Positions 26,305-35,491 of a stretch of 64,000 nucleotides of DNA are shown here, piece by piece; the stretch's first letter is position 1; each line of letters begins with the position of its first letter. Both the position numbers and the translations under genes were made by a program. The stretch is from an uncultured Clostridia bacterium (GTDB taxonomy: Bacteria > Bacillota > Clostridia > Christensenellales > Aristaeellaceae). The DNA is taken from assembly GCA_934631025.1 (NCBI GenBank), contig CAKTXR010000005.1, forward strand, positions 46,083 through 110,082, given 5' to 3'. The notes under the pieces are model-generated. The model saw only the letters and a program-made list of their open reading frames with translations. It was not told where the DNA came from and searched no databases.

Positions 26305-27081
26305 CTATTCCTCCCGTCGGGCGTACGCGCTGGGCGAAAGCCCCGTACTCCGCTTGAACGCGCGGGAGAAATCATAGATGCTGGCGTAGCCCAGCGCCTG
26401 CGCGATCGCGCCGATCGTGCCGTAATCGCTGCTGAGCGCGGCTTTGGCCTTTTCGATGCGCATTTCCTGTACATAGGCCATGGGGCTCATGCCGTACAGC
26501 TCGGTGAACAGCTTACGGAAATGGACGGTGGAATAGCCGGTCAGCTGCGCAAGCGCGTCGTTGCTCATCGGCCGGTCGTAATGATCGGCGATGTACTCCA
26601 GCGCGGGCTGCAAGCGCTGCCGGCTCGAGCCGGACACATAGGGCCTTGCTCCCCCGCGCGCCGCCTCGCACAGCATTTCATACAAGAGCTTTTTACAGAC
26701 CAGCTGGCCGCACGGCTCCGGAAACGCCATTTTCCGCGCCAGCGTTTCGGCCAGCCGCAGCGCCTTCTGACAGTTCCTGACCGGCAGGCTCATCATGCGC
26801 GCGCCCGACGGCGTTTCCGCGTCGAATTCGACAATCGCGCAGTGCCCCGCCGCCAGACAGCGCCATGTATAGCTGCTCCCCCGCGGCAGCAGCGCCAGAT
26901 GATTCGCGTTCGAGACGACGCTCACGCCGCCGCCATTGTACACCGTCTCGCCCTCGTATTTAATGGCCAGCGCCCAGCGGGGGCGGTTCATCCGCATCAC
27001 GCCCGCGCCCGCGTCATGATAGAGCGTCGTGGCCGAGCAAACTGAAGTGACGGTCAGATCTGATAAATTGAAGGCGTCCAT
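26305..27081 (-). CDS. AraC family transcriptional regulator
   Basis: The 258-residue protein has an N-terminal cupin-like sensing part (about residues 15-150) and a C-terminal pair of helix-turn-helix motifs (about residues 160-258, from LEYIADHYDRPMSNDALAQLTGYSTVHFRKLF to LGYASIYDFSRAFKRSTGLSPSAY). ATG 27081 was chosen for the GGAGG before it. It diverges from the dehydroquinase-like operon, about 250 bases away, and probably controls that operon in response to its substrate. Confidence 0.9.
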   Translation of the reverse strand: MDAFNLSDLTVTSVCSATTLYHDAGAGVMRMNRPRWALAIKYEGETVYNGGGVSVVSNANHLALLPRGSSYTWRCLAAGHCAIVEFDAETPSGARMMSLPVRNCQKALRLAETLARKMAFPEPCGQLVCKKLLYEMLCEAARGGARPYVSGSSRQRLQPALEYIADHYDRPMSNDALAQLTGYSTVHFRKLFTELYGMSPMAYVQEMRIEKAKAALSSDYGTIGAIAQALGYASIYDFSRAFKRSTGLSPSAYARREE

Positions 27082-27283
27082 ATTTTCCTCCGAAGGCCTG
27101 TGATTTTTTATCGCCGAGCGCGTTTCAGGAGGCTTTTCGGCGCTGTGCGGACGGGGAAATCGCCGTTTTTTCCGCTGAAAGCGCTTCCCGAACGCGCTCA
27201 AAAGCCGCCGCACTGCCATTATACCCGACTCCGGCGCAATGTCAAGAAAAAAAAGCAAATTTGCCAAATCATCACAGCGCCTA

Positions 27284-27313
27284 TTGTGCGACCGCCGCGC
27301 CGTCTGCTATGAT
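27284..27313 (+). promoter_or_regulatory. Promoter of the dehydroquinase-like operon
   Basis: TGCTATGAT (27305-27313) is an extended -10; TTGTGC at 27284-27289 gives an 18-base spacer. The leader is about 15 bases. Confidence 0.6.
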
Positions 27314-27333
27314 AAAATCACGAGGTGATGACC

Positions 27334-28191
27334 ATGAGAAAAAGGCTCAATCTGACGCATCCTCCGCTGCTGGCCGCGGCCGTGCGCTGCGCCGACCCAT
27401 CTGAAGCGATCGCCGCCATCCGCAGCTGCGCGCTGCACGGCGCGGACATGATCGACCTGCACATCTCCTGCCTGAACCGAACCGACGCCGAAACGCTCGC
27501 GCGCGTCATCGGCTCTTCGTCCCTGCCCGTGCTGGCGCTCAACTACAATCAGACGCTCGACTGGCAGGACGCGGGGCTGAGCGAGGACGAGCGCGCCGAG
27601 AGCCTGCTGCGCGCCGTGGACGCGGGCGCGGCGGGAATCGATATGCAGGGCTATACGTTCGACCTGCCGTCCAAGGCCGCCTTTCACGGCGACGACTGCT
27701 TCTCCTTCACGCAGGGCGCGCCGAAGGAGGTCGTGACGGACGAAGCGGTCATCGAAAAGCAGATCGCGCTGATCGAGCGCGTTCACGAAAAAGGCGCTCA
27801 GGTGCTGCTCTCCTGCCACACCGGCTGCGCGCTCAGCGCCGAGGCCGTGCGTGATCTGGCGCTCTATCTGGAAAAGCGCGGCGCGGACGTGATCAAAATC
27901 GTGACGACCGCCGCGACGCGAAACGACCTGTTCGAAGCCATCCGCGCCATGCCGCTGCTGCTCGAACTGCGCACGCCGGTCGCCTATCATGCCAACGGCG
28001 CGGCGGGACGGCTGTCGCGGCTGATCAATCCGCTGCTGGGCGGCGCGGTGGCGTTCTGCGCCGATCATTACGACGCGTATCACACGCCCGAACAGCTCGA
28101 TCTGGCCACAGCGCGAAAGATCGTCGACGGCGCGGAGGGCATGACCGACGGCATCGGCGCGCTGTTAAGCATCGAAAATGACATGAGGTGA
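27334..28191 (+). CDS. Type I 3-dehydroquinate dehydratase-like protein
   Basis: The 285-residue protein has the class I aldolase-type barrel of AroD: PLLAAAVRCADPSEAIAAI at the first strand, GADMIDLHISCL, a strand with LLSCHTG (possible catalytic His), GADVIKIVTTAAT with the likely Schiff-base Lys at about residue 187, and PVAYHANGAAGRLSRL at the phosphate-like end. True AroD makes dehydroshikimate; the setting with oxidoreductases and a regulator points to a catabolic or sugar-related role. ATG 27334 follows GAGGTGA at 5-6 bases; upstream starts in frame are GTG 27325 and ATG 27328. It is the first gene of a five-gene overlapping operon. Confidence 0.75.
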   Translation: MRKRLNLTHPPLLAAAVRCADPSEAIAAIRSCALHGADMIDLHISCLNRTDAETLARVIGSSSLPVLALNYNQTLDWQDAGLSEDERAESLLRAVDAGAAGIDMQGYTFDLPSKAAFHGDDCFSFTQGAPKEVVTDEAVIEKQIALIERVHEKGAQVLLSCHTGCALSAEAVRDLALYLEKRGADVIKIVTTAATRNDLFEAIRAMPLLLELRTPVAYHANGAAGRLSRLINPLLGGAVAFCADHYDAYHTPEQLDLATARKIVDGAEGMTDGIGALLSIENDMR

Positions 28192-28196
28192 ACGCC

Positions 28197-29192
28197 ATGA
28201 GCAAAATACGAATCGGCCAGATCGGCATCGGCCACAACCACGCCGAGGGCAAAATGCTCTCCGTACGCAAATTTCCCGAGCTGTTCGAGGTGGTCGGCTA
28301 TTCGGAGCGCGACCCCGCGTGGCTGGAAAAGCGCGGCGGGCTTTCGGCCTACGAGGGACTGCCGCGCATGGATGAGGACGAGCTGATTGCAAAATCGGAC
28401 GCAATCATCGTCGAATCGGACGTATGGAATCTCACGCGCACGGCGCAGAAGTGCATCGACTGCGGCAAGCCCATCCACATGGACAAGCCGGCCAGCGGCA
28501 CGCTCGCGGAATACGCCCATCTGCTCAAATGCGCGGAAGAAAAAAAGCTGCCCGTGCAGCTGGGCTATATGTACCGCTACAATCCCGCGATTTTGAGCTG
28601 CATCGAGCACATCCGGCGCGGCGATCTGGGGGAAATCTACTCCATAAACGCCGAAATGAGCACGTTCCATTCGCCGGAATACCGCAAGTGGCTTCAGCAC
28701 TTTCCCGGCGGCATCATGTACATACTGGGCAGCCATCTGATCGATCTGATCGTCTACATACTCGGCGAGCCGGAAAAATGCGACGCGTATCTGCAACGCA
28801 CGGGGCTTAACGGCGTGGACGTGCCCGATCTCACGCTGGCCGTACTGTCCTACAAGAAGGCGCTGGCGCGGGTGTTCGTCTCCTCGGTCGAGGTCAACGG
28901 CTGGGGGCGGCGGCAGTTCGTCGTCGCGGGCAGCCGCGGCACAGTCCAGATCATGCCCATCGAGCGCAAGTGCGCCATGACCTACACGGACACGACCATC
29001 GCGACAAACGCCTACGCCGATCAGAAGGAAATCGTCGACGCGCCCGACGTGCCCGACAATATCCGCTACGACGCGATGATGCGCGATTTTTACGACTTTG
29101 TGCAGGGCACGAAGCAGAATCCGTTCACCTATGCGCATGAACTGCGTGTGCAGAAAGTGCTCACGCAGATTACAGGGGAGTTGACGCCATGA
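28197..29192 (+). CDS. Gfo/Idh/MocA family oxidoreductase
   Basis: The 331-residue protein has the N-terminal NAD(P) fold (KIRIGQIGIGHNHAEGKML, about residues 3-21), the conserved DKPASGTLAEY (about residues 93-103, the EKP-type lysine) and the second domain with GGIMYILGSHLIDLIVYILGEP (about residues 170-192), which places the catalytic His. It should oxidise a polyol or sugar. The start is ATG 28197 with GAGGTG upstream; the preceding gene ends just before. It overlaps the next gene by ATGA. Confidence 0.88.
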   Translation: MSKIRIGQIGIGHNHAEGKMLSVRKFPELFEVVGYSERDPAWLEKRGGLSAYEGLPRMDEDELIAKSDAIIVESDVWNLTRTAQKCIDCGKPIHMDKPASGTLAEYAHLLKCAEEKKLPVQLGYMYRYNPAILSCIEHIRRGDLGEIYSINAEMSTFHSPEYRKWLQHFPGGIMYILGSHLIDLIVYILGEPEKCDAYLQRTGLNGVDVPDLTLAVLSYKKALARVFVSSVEVNGWGRRQFVVAGSRGTVQIMPIERKCAMTYTDTTIATNAYADQKEIVDAPDVPDNIRYDAMMRDFYDFVQGTKQNPFTYAHELRVQKVLTQITGELTP

Positions 29193-30172
29193 AAGCCATG
29201 CTGACCGACAAGGGCGGCGCGTTCCACTGGGTGGAGGTGCCCACGCCGGGAATCGCCGCCGATGAGGTGCTCGTCAATATCCACGCCGCAGCGCTCAACC
29301 GCGCCGATCTGCTCCAGCGGCAGGGAAAATATCCCTCGCCGCCGGGCTGCCCGCCCTGGATGGGGCTGGAAATCGCGGGCGTGATCGTCAAAATCGGTGA
29401 AAACGTCGCGAAATGGCGCGCGGGCGACCGCGTGTGCGCGCTGCTGGGCGGCGGCGGATACGCGCAGTACGCCGCGGTGAAGGACAATATGCTCATGCCC
29501 GTTCCGAAGGGGCTGAGCCTGATCGAGGCGGCGGCGCTGCCCGAGGCGTTCGCCACGTCCTATCTGAATCTGTTCATCGAGGGGCGTTTGCAGCCCGGAC
29601 AGACGGCGTTCATACCGGCCGGCAAATCCGGTCTGGCAAGCGCGGCCATACCGCTGGCCAGGGCGTTCGGCGCGCGCGTCATAACGACCGTGCGCTCGGA
29701 CGAAGCCGCCGAGAAAATCGCGCCGCTGGGCGCAGCCGTCATCGTCAACACGGAAAAGGAGCGCGTCGAGGACGTACTGGCACGCGAGGAGCAGAGCGGC
29801 GCGCCGGTCAACGTGTCCATGGACTGCCTGTCCGGCGAAATGCTGGGGCGCAGCCTGCCCTACATGGCGCGCGGCGGCTATTGGATCGTCATTTCGACGC
29901 TCGCGGGCACGGAAACGAACCTGCCGCTGCGGCCGCTGCTGACCAAGGGCCTGCACATCACGGGCAGTATGCTCCGCAACCGCGCGCCGGAATACAAGGC
30001 GTATATCCTCTCCGAGCTGGTGAAAAACGTCTGGCCGAAGATCGAAAGCGGCGAAATCCGTCCCCTGATCTACCGCGTGCTGCCCATCGCGCAGGCCGCC
30101 GAAGCGCACGCCATTCTCGAGCGCGGCGAAAACATCGGCAAGGTCGTGCTGCGGGTGGACGATGAAGCGTAG
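29189..30172 (+). CDS. NAD(P)H:quinone oxidoreductase-like MDR protein
   Basis: The 327-residue protein is a medium-chain dehydrogenase of the quinone reductase (PIG3) group: LNRADLLQRQGKYPSPPG (about residues 37-54), GLEIAGVIVKIGENV, and the nucleotide region FIPAGKSGLASAAIPLARAFGARVI near residue 140, where the usual GGAGGVG is changed to GKSGLAS. The zinc ligands of alcohol dehydrogenases are absent. It overlaps its upstream neighbour by four bases. It probably reduces an enone or quinone-like intermediate of the pathway. Confidence 0.85.
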   Translation: MKAMLTDKGGAFHWVEVPTPGIAADEVLVNIHAAALNRADLLQRQGKYPSPPGCPPWMGLEIAGVIVKIGENVAKWRAGDRVCALLGGGGYAQYAAVKDNMLMPVPKGLSLIEAAALPEAFATSYLNLFIEGRLQPGQTAFIPAGKSGLASAAIPLARAFGARVITTVRSDEAAEKIAPLGAAVIVNTEKERVEDVLAREEQSGAPVNVSMDCLSGEMLGRSLPYMARGGYWIVISTLAGTETNLPLRPLLTKGLHITGSMLRNRAPEYKAYILSELVKNVWPKIESGEIRPLIYRVLPIAQAAEAHAILERGENIGKVVLRVDDEA

Positions 30173-30675
30173 GGACATTTTTTCGGCGCTCTTCGTCATA
30201 CTGCTCTGGGGCGCGCTCTTCCCGCTGGTCAAGCTGGGCTATCGCGCGTTCTCGTTCGAAACGACCGGCGACATTCTGTGCCGGACTGCGCTTTACGGTC
30301 TGCGGCGCGGTCTTCTGCATCGGCAGTCTGCTGACCGACAGGACGCGCTTCACCCCGCTGAAGGGATGCTGGAAGGGCGTGTTCTCGATCGGCCTGTTTG
30401 CCGTCGTGCTGCATTATGCCTGCACCTATCTCGGCCTAAGGAGCGCGGCGAGCGCCAAGACGGCGCTGCTCAAGCAGGGCGGCGTGCTGATCTACGTCTG
30501 CTTTTCATCGCTCATCTTTCCGGACGACCGCCCCACGCCGCGCAAGCTCGTCGGCGCGCTGATGCTGGGCGAATCCGCAGGACAGCTCCAGTATCTCATG
30601 GCGTTTGTGCTGATCGCCGGCGGCGTCTGCATCGCCAACAACATGTCTTTTATAAGAAAGGAGCGCACCTCATGA
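30162..30675 (+). pseudogene. EamA/DMT transporter, frameshifted and internally deleted
   Basis: The start MKRRDIFSALFVILLWGALFPLVKLGYRAFSF is a typical EamA first helix. At about 30273 the frame shifts by one base (one extra base or two lost) into FCAGLRFTVCGAVFCIGSLL and the part up to RPTPRKLVGALM. There the sequence jumps directly to LGESAGQLQYLMAFVLIAGGV, which is the last helix of the second repeat, so about 120 residues are missing. The remnant overlaps the genes on both sides (11 bases, and ATGA), so its place in the operon is kept. It should not transport. Confidence 0.8.
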
Positions 30676-31682
30676 AGAAAGTTCTCGTCATCGGCGCGAC
30701 CGGCGCCATGGGCACCTATCTGATGGAAAAGTTCGCGGCGACCGATTATCAGGTGGACGGCGTTTATCAGGAATGCGCGCCGGACAGCCTGTTCGCGCCG
30801 CAGGTGTTCGCGGACAATCTTCACTACATCCCCACGCGGGACGCGAAGGATCCCGAGTTCATCAAGTCGATCCTCAAGAACGGCTATGACGGCATTGTGG
30901 ACTTCATGATGTACAACTCAATCCCCTTCCGCAAGACCTTCCCGCTGTATCTGGAGAACACCGATCACTATCTCTTCTTCTCCTCCTGCCGCGTATTTGC
31001 CAACGAGGAGGACCCCATCCGCGAGTCCTCGCCCCGCCTGCTGGACGTGACGACCGACGAGCAGCTGCTCTTTTCGGACGACTACTGCATGTACAAGGCC
31101 CGAAGCGAGGACGCTCTGCGCGCCAGCAAGTACAAAAACTGGACGATCATCCGCCCCTCGACGACCTATTCCAGGACGCGCTGCCAGCTCTTAACCCTCG
31201 AGCGCAATATCCTCCTGCCGCATATGCGCTCTGGAAAGCCCGTGCTGCTCTACGAGGGCGCGCGGCACATTCCGGCCTCGCTCACCTGGGCGGGCGACGT
31301 GGCCAAGATGCTCTACGGCATACTCTTCAACGAAAAGGCGCTCTGCGAGGACTACAACGTCACATCTTCGGAGTGCCGCACATGGGAAGAAATCGCCGGA
31401 TACTATCACGAGCTGTTCGGCCTGAAGAGCGAATGGGTGGACGAGCTGAGCTATCAGCGCTTCCGCGATCCGTCGTTCGATCCCGAAAAGAGTCTGGGCG
31501 CGATCTGGCAGCTGCGCTATGCCCGCCTGTTCAACCGTGCCTACGACAACTCGAAGATGCTCGCCGTAACCGGCCTGAAGCAGTCCGATTTCCTGACGCT
31601 CTACGAGGGCCTGAAGCACGAGCGGAGGACGATTCTGGGGGGAGTGAGCAATCAAAGGCATGCTCTTTCGCAGAAGGTCTGA
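30672..31682 (+). CDS. NAD-dependent epimerase/dehydratase family protein
   Basis: The 336-residue protein is an extended short-chain dehydrogenase: nucleotide motif GATGAMGTYLMEKF (about residues 8-21), a FFSSCRVFA strand with the catalytic Ser region, and YCMYK (YxxxK) at about residues 139-143. Family members act on nucleotide sugars or sugar-like substrates. Its ATG overlaps the stop of the broken transporter (ATGA), with AAAGGAG upstream. It is the last gene of the operon and has a terminator after it. Confidence 0.85.
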   Translation: MKKVLVIGATGAMGTYLMEKFAATDYQVDGVYQECAPDSLFAPQVFADNLHYIPTRDAKDPEFIKSILKNGYDGIVDFMMYNSIPFRKTFPLYLENTDHYLFFSSCRVFANEEDPIRESSPRLLDVTTDEQLLFSDDYCMYKARSEDALRASKYKNWTIIRPSTTYSRTRCQLLTLERNILLPHMRSGKPVLLYEGARHIPASLTWAGDVAKMLYGILFNEKALCEDYNVTSSECRTWEEIAGYYHELFGLKSEWVDELSYQRFRDPSFDPEKSLGAIWQLRYARLFNRAYDNSKMLAVTGLKQSDFLTLYEGLKHERRTILGGVSNQRHALSQKV

Positions 31683-31716
31683 TCTTCAATAGCCCAATAT
31701 AAATCGACGCGAAAAG

Positions 31717-31747
31717 GCTCCGGCAAATTTCTTCACCGGAGCTTTTT
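31717..31747. terminator. Terminator between convergent genes
   Basis: GCTCCGG (31717-31723) pairs with CCGGAGC (31736-31742) followed by five T; the other strand also has a run of T. Confidence 0.8.
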
Positions 31748-31757
31748 AACTTGCGTC

Positions 31758-32246
31758 TTATTTCATTATATCCGCCACGCTGAGCTTTCCGAAAATCCAT
31801 GCGCCTTCTTCCTCACGGAAGCCGTAACGCTCACTCCGCGCACCCCCTTCGGTTTCGATGGTCCCTTCGAGCACAAAGAAGCGATATTCCACGCCGTCCA
31901 TTTCCACCGTCTCCACGGGGGAATTCTCTTCCGGTATCTGCCGGAAAGCGGCGATCTCTTCCTTGTCCATGGCAGCGATGCGCGCCGGAATCTGCTCTCG
32001 CAAAGGCAGCTGCTCCAGCGCAGCCTTCTCTTCATGCGTTACGAGTTTTTCCACATTGACGATGATCGCCTGATCCACGATGCTGAGCGCCTCAACCATG
32101 TCCGTCCTATCCTCCGCCTTTACGCCGTGTACGGCTTCCTCGGTCGGCGCGGGTGTGGCCTTCGCTTCAGGCTGCGCGGAGGGCCGCACGCTAAACGTCA
32201 CCATGAACAGCGAAAGACTGCCCGAAATCGGCACGACCGACCGCAT
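31758..32246 (-). CDS. Small secreted hypothetical protein
   Basis: The 162-residue protein starts with a weak signal-like stretch (ISGSLSLFMVTFSV, about residues 7-20), then a Pro/Ala/Glu-rich linker and a compact acidic domain from about residue 45. I recognise no family. There is a GGAG ribosome site 10 bases upstream. It is alone between a terminator and a hairpin repeat. The basic N-terminus is short, so export is not certain. Confidence 0.5.
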   Translation of the reverse strand: MRSVVPISGSLSLFMVTFSVRPSAQPEAKATPAPTEEAVHGVKAEDRTDMVEALSIVDQAIIVNVEKLVTHEEKAALEQLPLREQIPARIAAMDKEEIAAFRQIPEENSPVETVEMDGVEYRFFVLEGTIETEGGARSERYGFREEEGAWIFGKLSVADIMK

Positions 32247-32284
32247 GTACGAGAGCTCCGATCAATAAAAAAACATAATTTCAT

Positions 32285-32329
32285 AACAACCGGCTCGAGA
32301 CAGACCGCCGCCTGCTCGAGCCGGTTGTT
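32285..32329. repeat. Perfect hairpin, copy 1 of a pair flanking the PanE-like gene
   Basis: A 15-bp perfect stem (AACAACCGGCTCGAG 32285-32299 with 32315-32329) and a 15-base loop. It shares the first 16 bases AACCGGCTCGAGACAG and the last 11 bases TCGAGCCGGTT with the hairpin at 33498-33537. No gene ends just upstream of it on either strand. Confidence 0.8.
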
Positions 32330-32398
32330 CCTGCCCCACAAATGAAACGTCCTGCCCGCCTGTCCTGGAAATTTTTCTTCATATGTGCGAAAAACAGC

Positions 32399-32427
32399 TT
32401 GTATTTGCACGGGACTAATGGTATATT
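32399..32427 (+). promoter_or_regulatory. Promoter of the PanE-like gene
   Basis: TTGTAT (32399-32404), 17 bases, TATATT (32422-32427); the leader to the ATG is about 120 bases. Confidence 0.65.
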
Positions 32428-32552
32428 AGAGGACACGAACCGCCCGATATTCGGGCTGCGCCGCGCCTTTGAGCAATCGCAGACATGATTTGATTTTCAA
32501 AAGGAAGCGGCTGAAAACTGAGGACAACTTTTCAGAAAAAGGAGACTTGACC

Positions 32553-33482
32553 ATGAAAATTCTGGTATTCGGCGCAGGTGTGCTCGGCTGCAATCTCGCA
32601 AGAAATCTGTTCCGTGCTGGAAAGGACGTTTCGCTGCTCGCGCGGGGAAAGTGGGCGGAGAAGATTCAGAAGAACGGCCTGCGGATCAAGGATAAATTTT
32701 CATTCCGCACGTCGGTCAGCCGCATTCCGGTGGTGACCGAGCTTAGACCGGAAGATCAATACGACGTGATCTTCGTCGTCATGCGCTATACGCAGCTGGA
32801 CTCGATCATCGACGCGCTGCGGGCCAATAAGACGAAAAACATCGTTTTCGTCGGCAACAACGTGCGCGCCCGAGCGCTTGCCGACGCGCTGCCGGAGAAA
32901 AACATGCTCTTCGCTTTCGCCCTCTCGGCGGGCCATCGGGAGCCGGATTATGTCGCGTCCATCGATCTCAAAAAGATCACCATTGGCCAGCTGCGCAGCG
33001 CGCCCTCCAACGAGCAGCTGATCGGGCAGATCTTCGGCGGCACGAAATACAGAGTGGTCTATGAGCCGAACATGGAGGATTATCTGCTCTGCCATGCGGC
33101 GTTCGTCATTCCGGCGGCTTTTGCCTGCTACAAGACGGACGGCAATCTGAAAAAGCTCAAGGGCGACACGGCCTACCTGAACCGGCTGATCGACGCGAAC
33201 ATCGAGGGCTACCGCGCCATCCGCAGCGCCGGACACGAGATTCTGCCGAAGGCGGACGCAGACTTTGAAGGCGCGGCGTATCGCAAGACCTGCCTGCGCT
33301 TCTTCAAGCTCATGTGCGCGACGAGTCTCGGCAAGATCTGCGCGTCCGATCACGCCATGAACGCCATCGACGAAATGAGCGCGCTGAACCGCGATCTGAA
33401 GCGGTTCTATGATGAAAACGGCGCGGAATATCCGGTCTGGAAGGCGCTTGAAAAGGATACCGGCGACTACCTGAAGCCGTAA
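32553..33482 (+). CDS. Ketopantoate reductase-like (ApbA/PanE) protein
   Basis: The 309-residue protein starts MKILVFGAGVLGCNLARNLF, the NADP motif of the ApbA/PanE family, and has YDVIFVVMRYTQLD (about residues 68-81) and NIVFVGNN in the usual places. Known PanE reduces ketopantoate for coenzyme A; many paralogues have other substrates. Here no pan genes lie nearby and the C-terminal Lys/Glu catalytic pattern is not clear, so I call it PanE-like. A GGAG ribosome site and a promoter precede it. It stands alone between two matching hairpins. Confidence 0.75.
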   Translation: MKILVFGAGVLGCNLARNLFRAGKDVSLLARGKWAEKIQKNGLRIKDKFSFRTSVSRIPVVTELRPEDQYDVIFVVMRYTQLDSIIDALRANKTKNIVFVGNNVRARALADALPEKNMLFAFALSAGHREPDYVASIDLKKITIGQLRSAPSNEQLIGQIFGGTKYRVVYEPNMEDYLLCHAAFVIPAAFACYKTDGNLKKLKGDTAYLNRLIDANIEGYRAIRSAGHEILPKADADFEGAAYRKTCLRFFKLMCATSLGKICASDHAMNAIDEMSALNRDLKRFYDENGAEYPVWKALEKDTGDYLKP

Positions 33483-33497
33483 AACAGAAAAACAGCA

Positions 33498-33537
33498 AAC
33501 CGGCTCGAGACAGGCTTACGCCCAGTTCGAGCCGGTT
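33498..33537 (+). terminator. Terminator after the PanE-like gene, copy 2 of the hairpin pair
   Basis: AACCGGCTCGA (33498-33508) pairs with TCGAGCCGGTT (33527-33537), followed by ATTTATT. It is nearly the same as the hairpin at 32285-32329. Confidence 0.8.
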
Positions 33538-33574
33538 ATTTATTGCGCCTGCGCGCTGAGAGCAGAACGCTTTT

Positions 33575-35313
33575 TTACAGCTTCCAGCTCACGGCCCGCT
33601 CGCGTCCGATGATGAAGCGGCGATACAGGCCCTCCTGCGCCATCAGCTCGTCGTGCATGCCGCGCTGGACGATCCGTCCCCTGTCGACCACGAGAATCTG
33701 ATCGGCATGGCGCACGGTTTTCAGCCGATGAGCAATCATGACGACGGTCTTTTCACGGGTCAGCGCGCCGATCGCCTGCATCAGCTCCTGTTCGTTCTCG
33801 GGGTCGACGTTGGCTGTCGCTTCGTCCAGTATGACGATCGGCGCGTCCTTCATCATGGCGCGGGCGATGGACAGCCGCTGGCGCTCGCCGATGACGGTGT
33901 CATAGCCCTTGGGCAGCTTCATGATAAAGTCGTGACAGCGCGCCCTTTTTGCCGCCGCGACGACCTGCTCCATGGGCGCGTCCGGCTGGCCGAAGCGGAT
34001 GTTGTTCGCCGCCGTGTCATGGAACAGATAGACATTCTGAAACACAAAGCTGAAATTCCGCATCAGCCTGTCCATGTCGTATTCCCGCACGTCGTGCCCG
34101 CCCAGCGTCACGCATCCGCCGTTCACATCCCAGAAACGCGCCAGCAGATGGCACAGCGTGGTCTTGCCGCCGCCAGACGGGCCGACGATGGCCGTTGTCG
34201 TCCGCTCGGGAATATCCAGCGTCACACCGTTGATGACCGGCTTTTCGCCATACAAGAAGCGAACGTCCTCCGCATGGAGATCGCAGCGCTCCAGCTTGAT
34301 CTCCGCGCCGGAAATATCCATGGCCGGCAAGTTCAGTATGGCGCTGTTCTGCCCCAGGCAGCTGTCCACCACGCGCAGCAGACTCGACTGCGTGCCCGCC
34401 TGCTCCAGCCCCTCGGTGAGCAGGAACGAGCAGATCAGCAGCATACCGCAGCTGAGCAGCTCCATATGGCCGTCGGTATAGAGCACGAGCGACAGCGCCG
34501 CAACGCCCACGTCGATGAGCTTGGCCACGGTGTATTTTCCGCTGCCGGAAGGCCCGACGAGCGCATTGACCATACCCTCGCGGAAGGTGAGATTCACGCC
34601 GTGCAGCACCTCGGTATCGCCATATCCAAAATGCACGCCGCGCAGCTCCACCGTGCCGCCCACCGGCGTTTCCATGTCCGTTTCGGGACGCGGCAGCTCC
34701 GGCGCGGTCAGTATGTCCGTCACCTGAGAGACGACCGTGCCGACCCTGGCCAGATCGTCGGTAAACTTCACGCAGCCGATGATGGCGTGATCAGCCCCAT
34801 GGAGAGTATAACGATCATCACGAACCTTTCCGGCGAAAGACTGCCGTTCTTCATCAGCAGCCCTCCGATAGGCAGCACCGTCAGCAGCGTGGCGGGCATG
34901 ATGTTCATGGCGAATGTGAAATAGAAATTGCTCCTGTTCATCCAGTCGATATAGCTCTGCGCGCATTCCCGGGCGGCAACCACGAACTTTTCATAGCTGC
35001 TCTTCGCCTTGCCGAACGCCTTGATGACCTCTATGCCGCCGATATACTCCACCGCCGTATCGTTGAGCGCGCCCATGCACCAGACCGTGAACGCGCAGAT
35101 CAGCGCATAGGCGACGAGGCCGCGCAGGGCGCAGCGTCCTTTGCCGCTGAGGGCGGCCAGCGCGGCGATGAGCGCCACCAGCGCGAAATGGAAATACAGA
35201 TTCGGCGCGAAGAAAATGCCGCCCACCAGCGCGAACACCAGAAAGAAAGCGGAAAAAATACCCACGGTCACCAGATCCTTCACAGTCAGTCCTTTTTTGT
35301 CGAACGTCTGCAT
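33575..35313 (-). pseudogene. Collapsed ECF-substrate-component/ABC/ABC transporter locus
   Basis: Read from ATG 35313 (AAAGGAG upstream), the frame begins GLTVKDLVTVGIFSAFF, like an MptD-type ECF substrate component. It then passes into an ABC transmembrane domain (GALNDTAVEYIGGIEVIKAFG). One base is missing at about 34787; the next frame carries on with FTDDLARVGTVVSQVTDILT and a first nucleotide-binding domain whose Walker A reads GPSGSGKYT (Tyr for Ser/Thr). After KLID it jumps at about 34515 into the last helices of a second ABC exporter half. The second nucleotide domain has an intact Walker A (GPSGGGKTT), Q-loop, Walker B (VILDEATANVD) and His loop, but the signature LSGGE is deleted (IGERQRLSIAR, about 33886). 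It looks like at least three deletions in an ECF-ABC-ABC cluster. I infer it is not functional. Confidence 0.8.
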
Positions 35314-35402
35314 GATTACAATCTCCTTTGCAAAATAGGAGTGGGCTTGACTTTTTCGCCGCGGTCTGCTATGCTTGGGTCAATCCACTAACTGAAGTTA
35401 AG

Positions 35403-35413
35403 GGTATCATACC
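35403..35413. promoter_or_regulatory. Palindrome GGTAT-C-ATACC between the AraC and ABC remnants
   Basis: A perfect palindrome with 5-base arms lies between the divergent broken genes. The same arms with three bases between them recur at 36552-36564, upstream of the next ABC operon. Confidence 0.35.
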
Positions 35414-35491
35414 GCAGCGCATTCATCAATATCGGGCGGCGTTTTCTGCCCGATCGTTTCAAAGAATTGGCTGTTCGTTGCAAGGAGGACT

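Larger units (their letters stand above)
32247..32552. other. Intergenic region with hairpin repeat and promoter
   Basis: These 306 bases lie between divergent genes. They hold the perfect hairpin at 32285-32329 and the promoter at 32399-32427 and nothing else I can recognise. Confidence 0.6.

Noticed and set aside
26620..26640. Palindrome CCGGCTCGAGCCGG as a third copy of the hairpin repeat
   Set aside because: It lies inside the AraC coding sequence, has no loop, and lacks the flanking bases of the two true copies.
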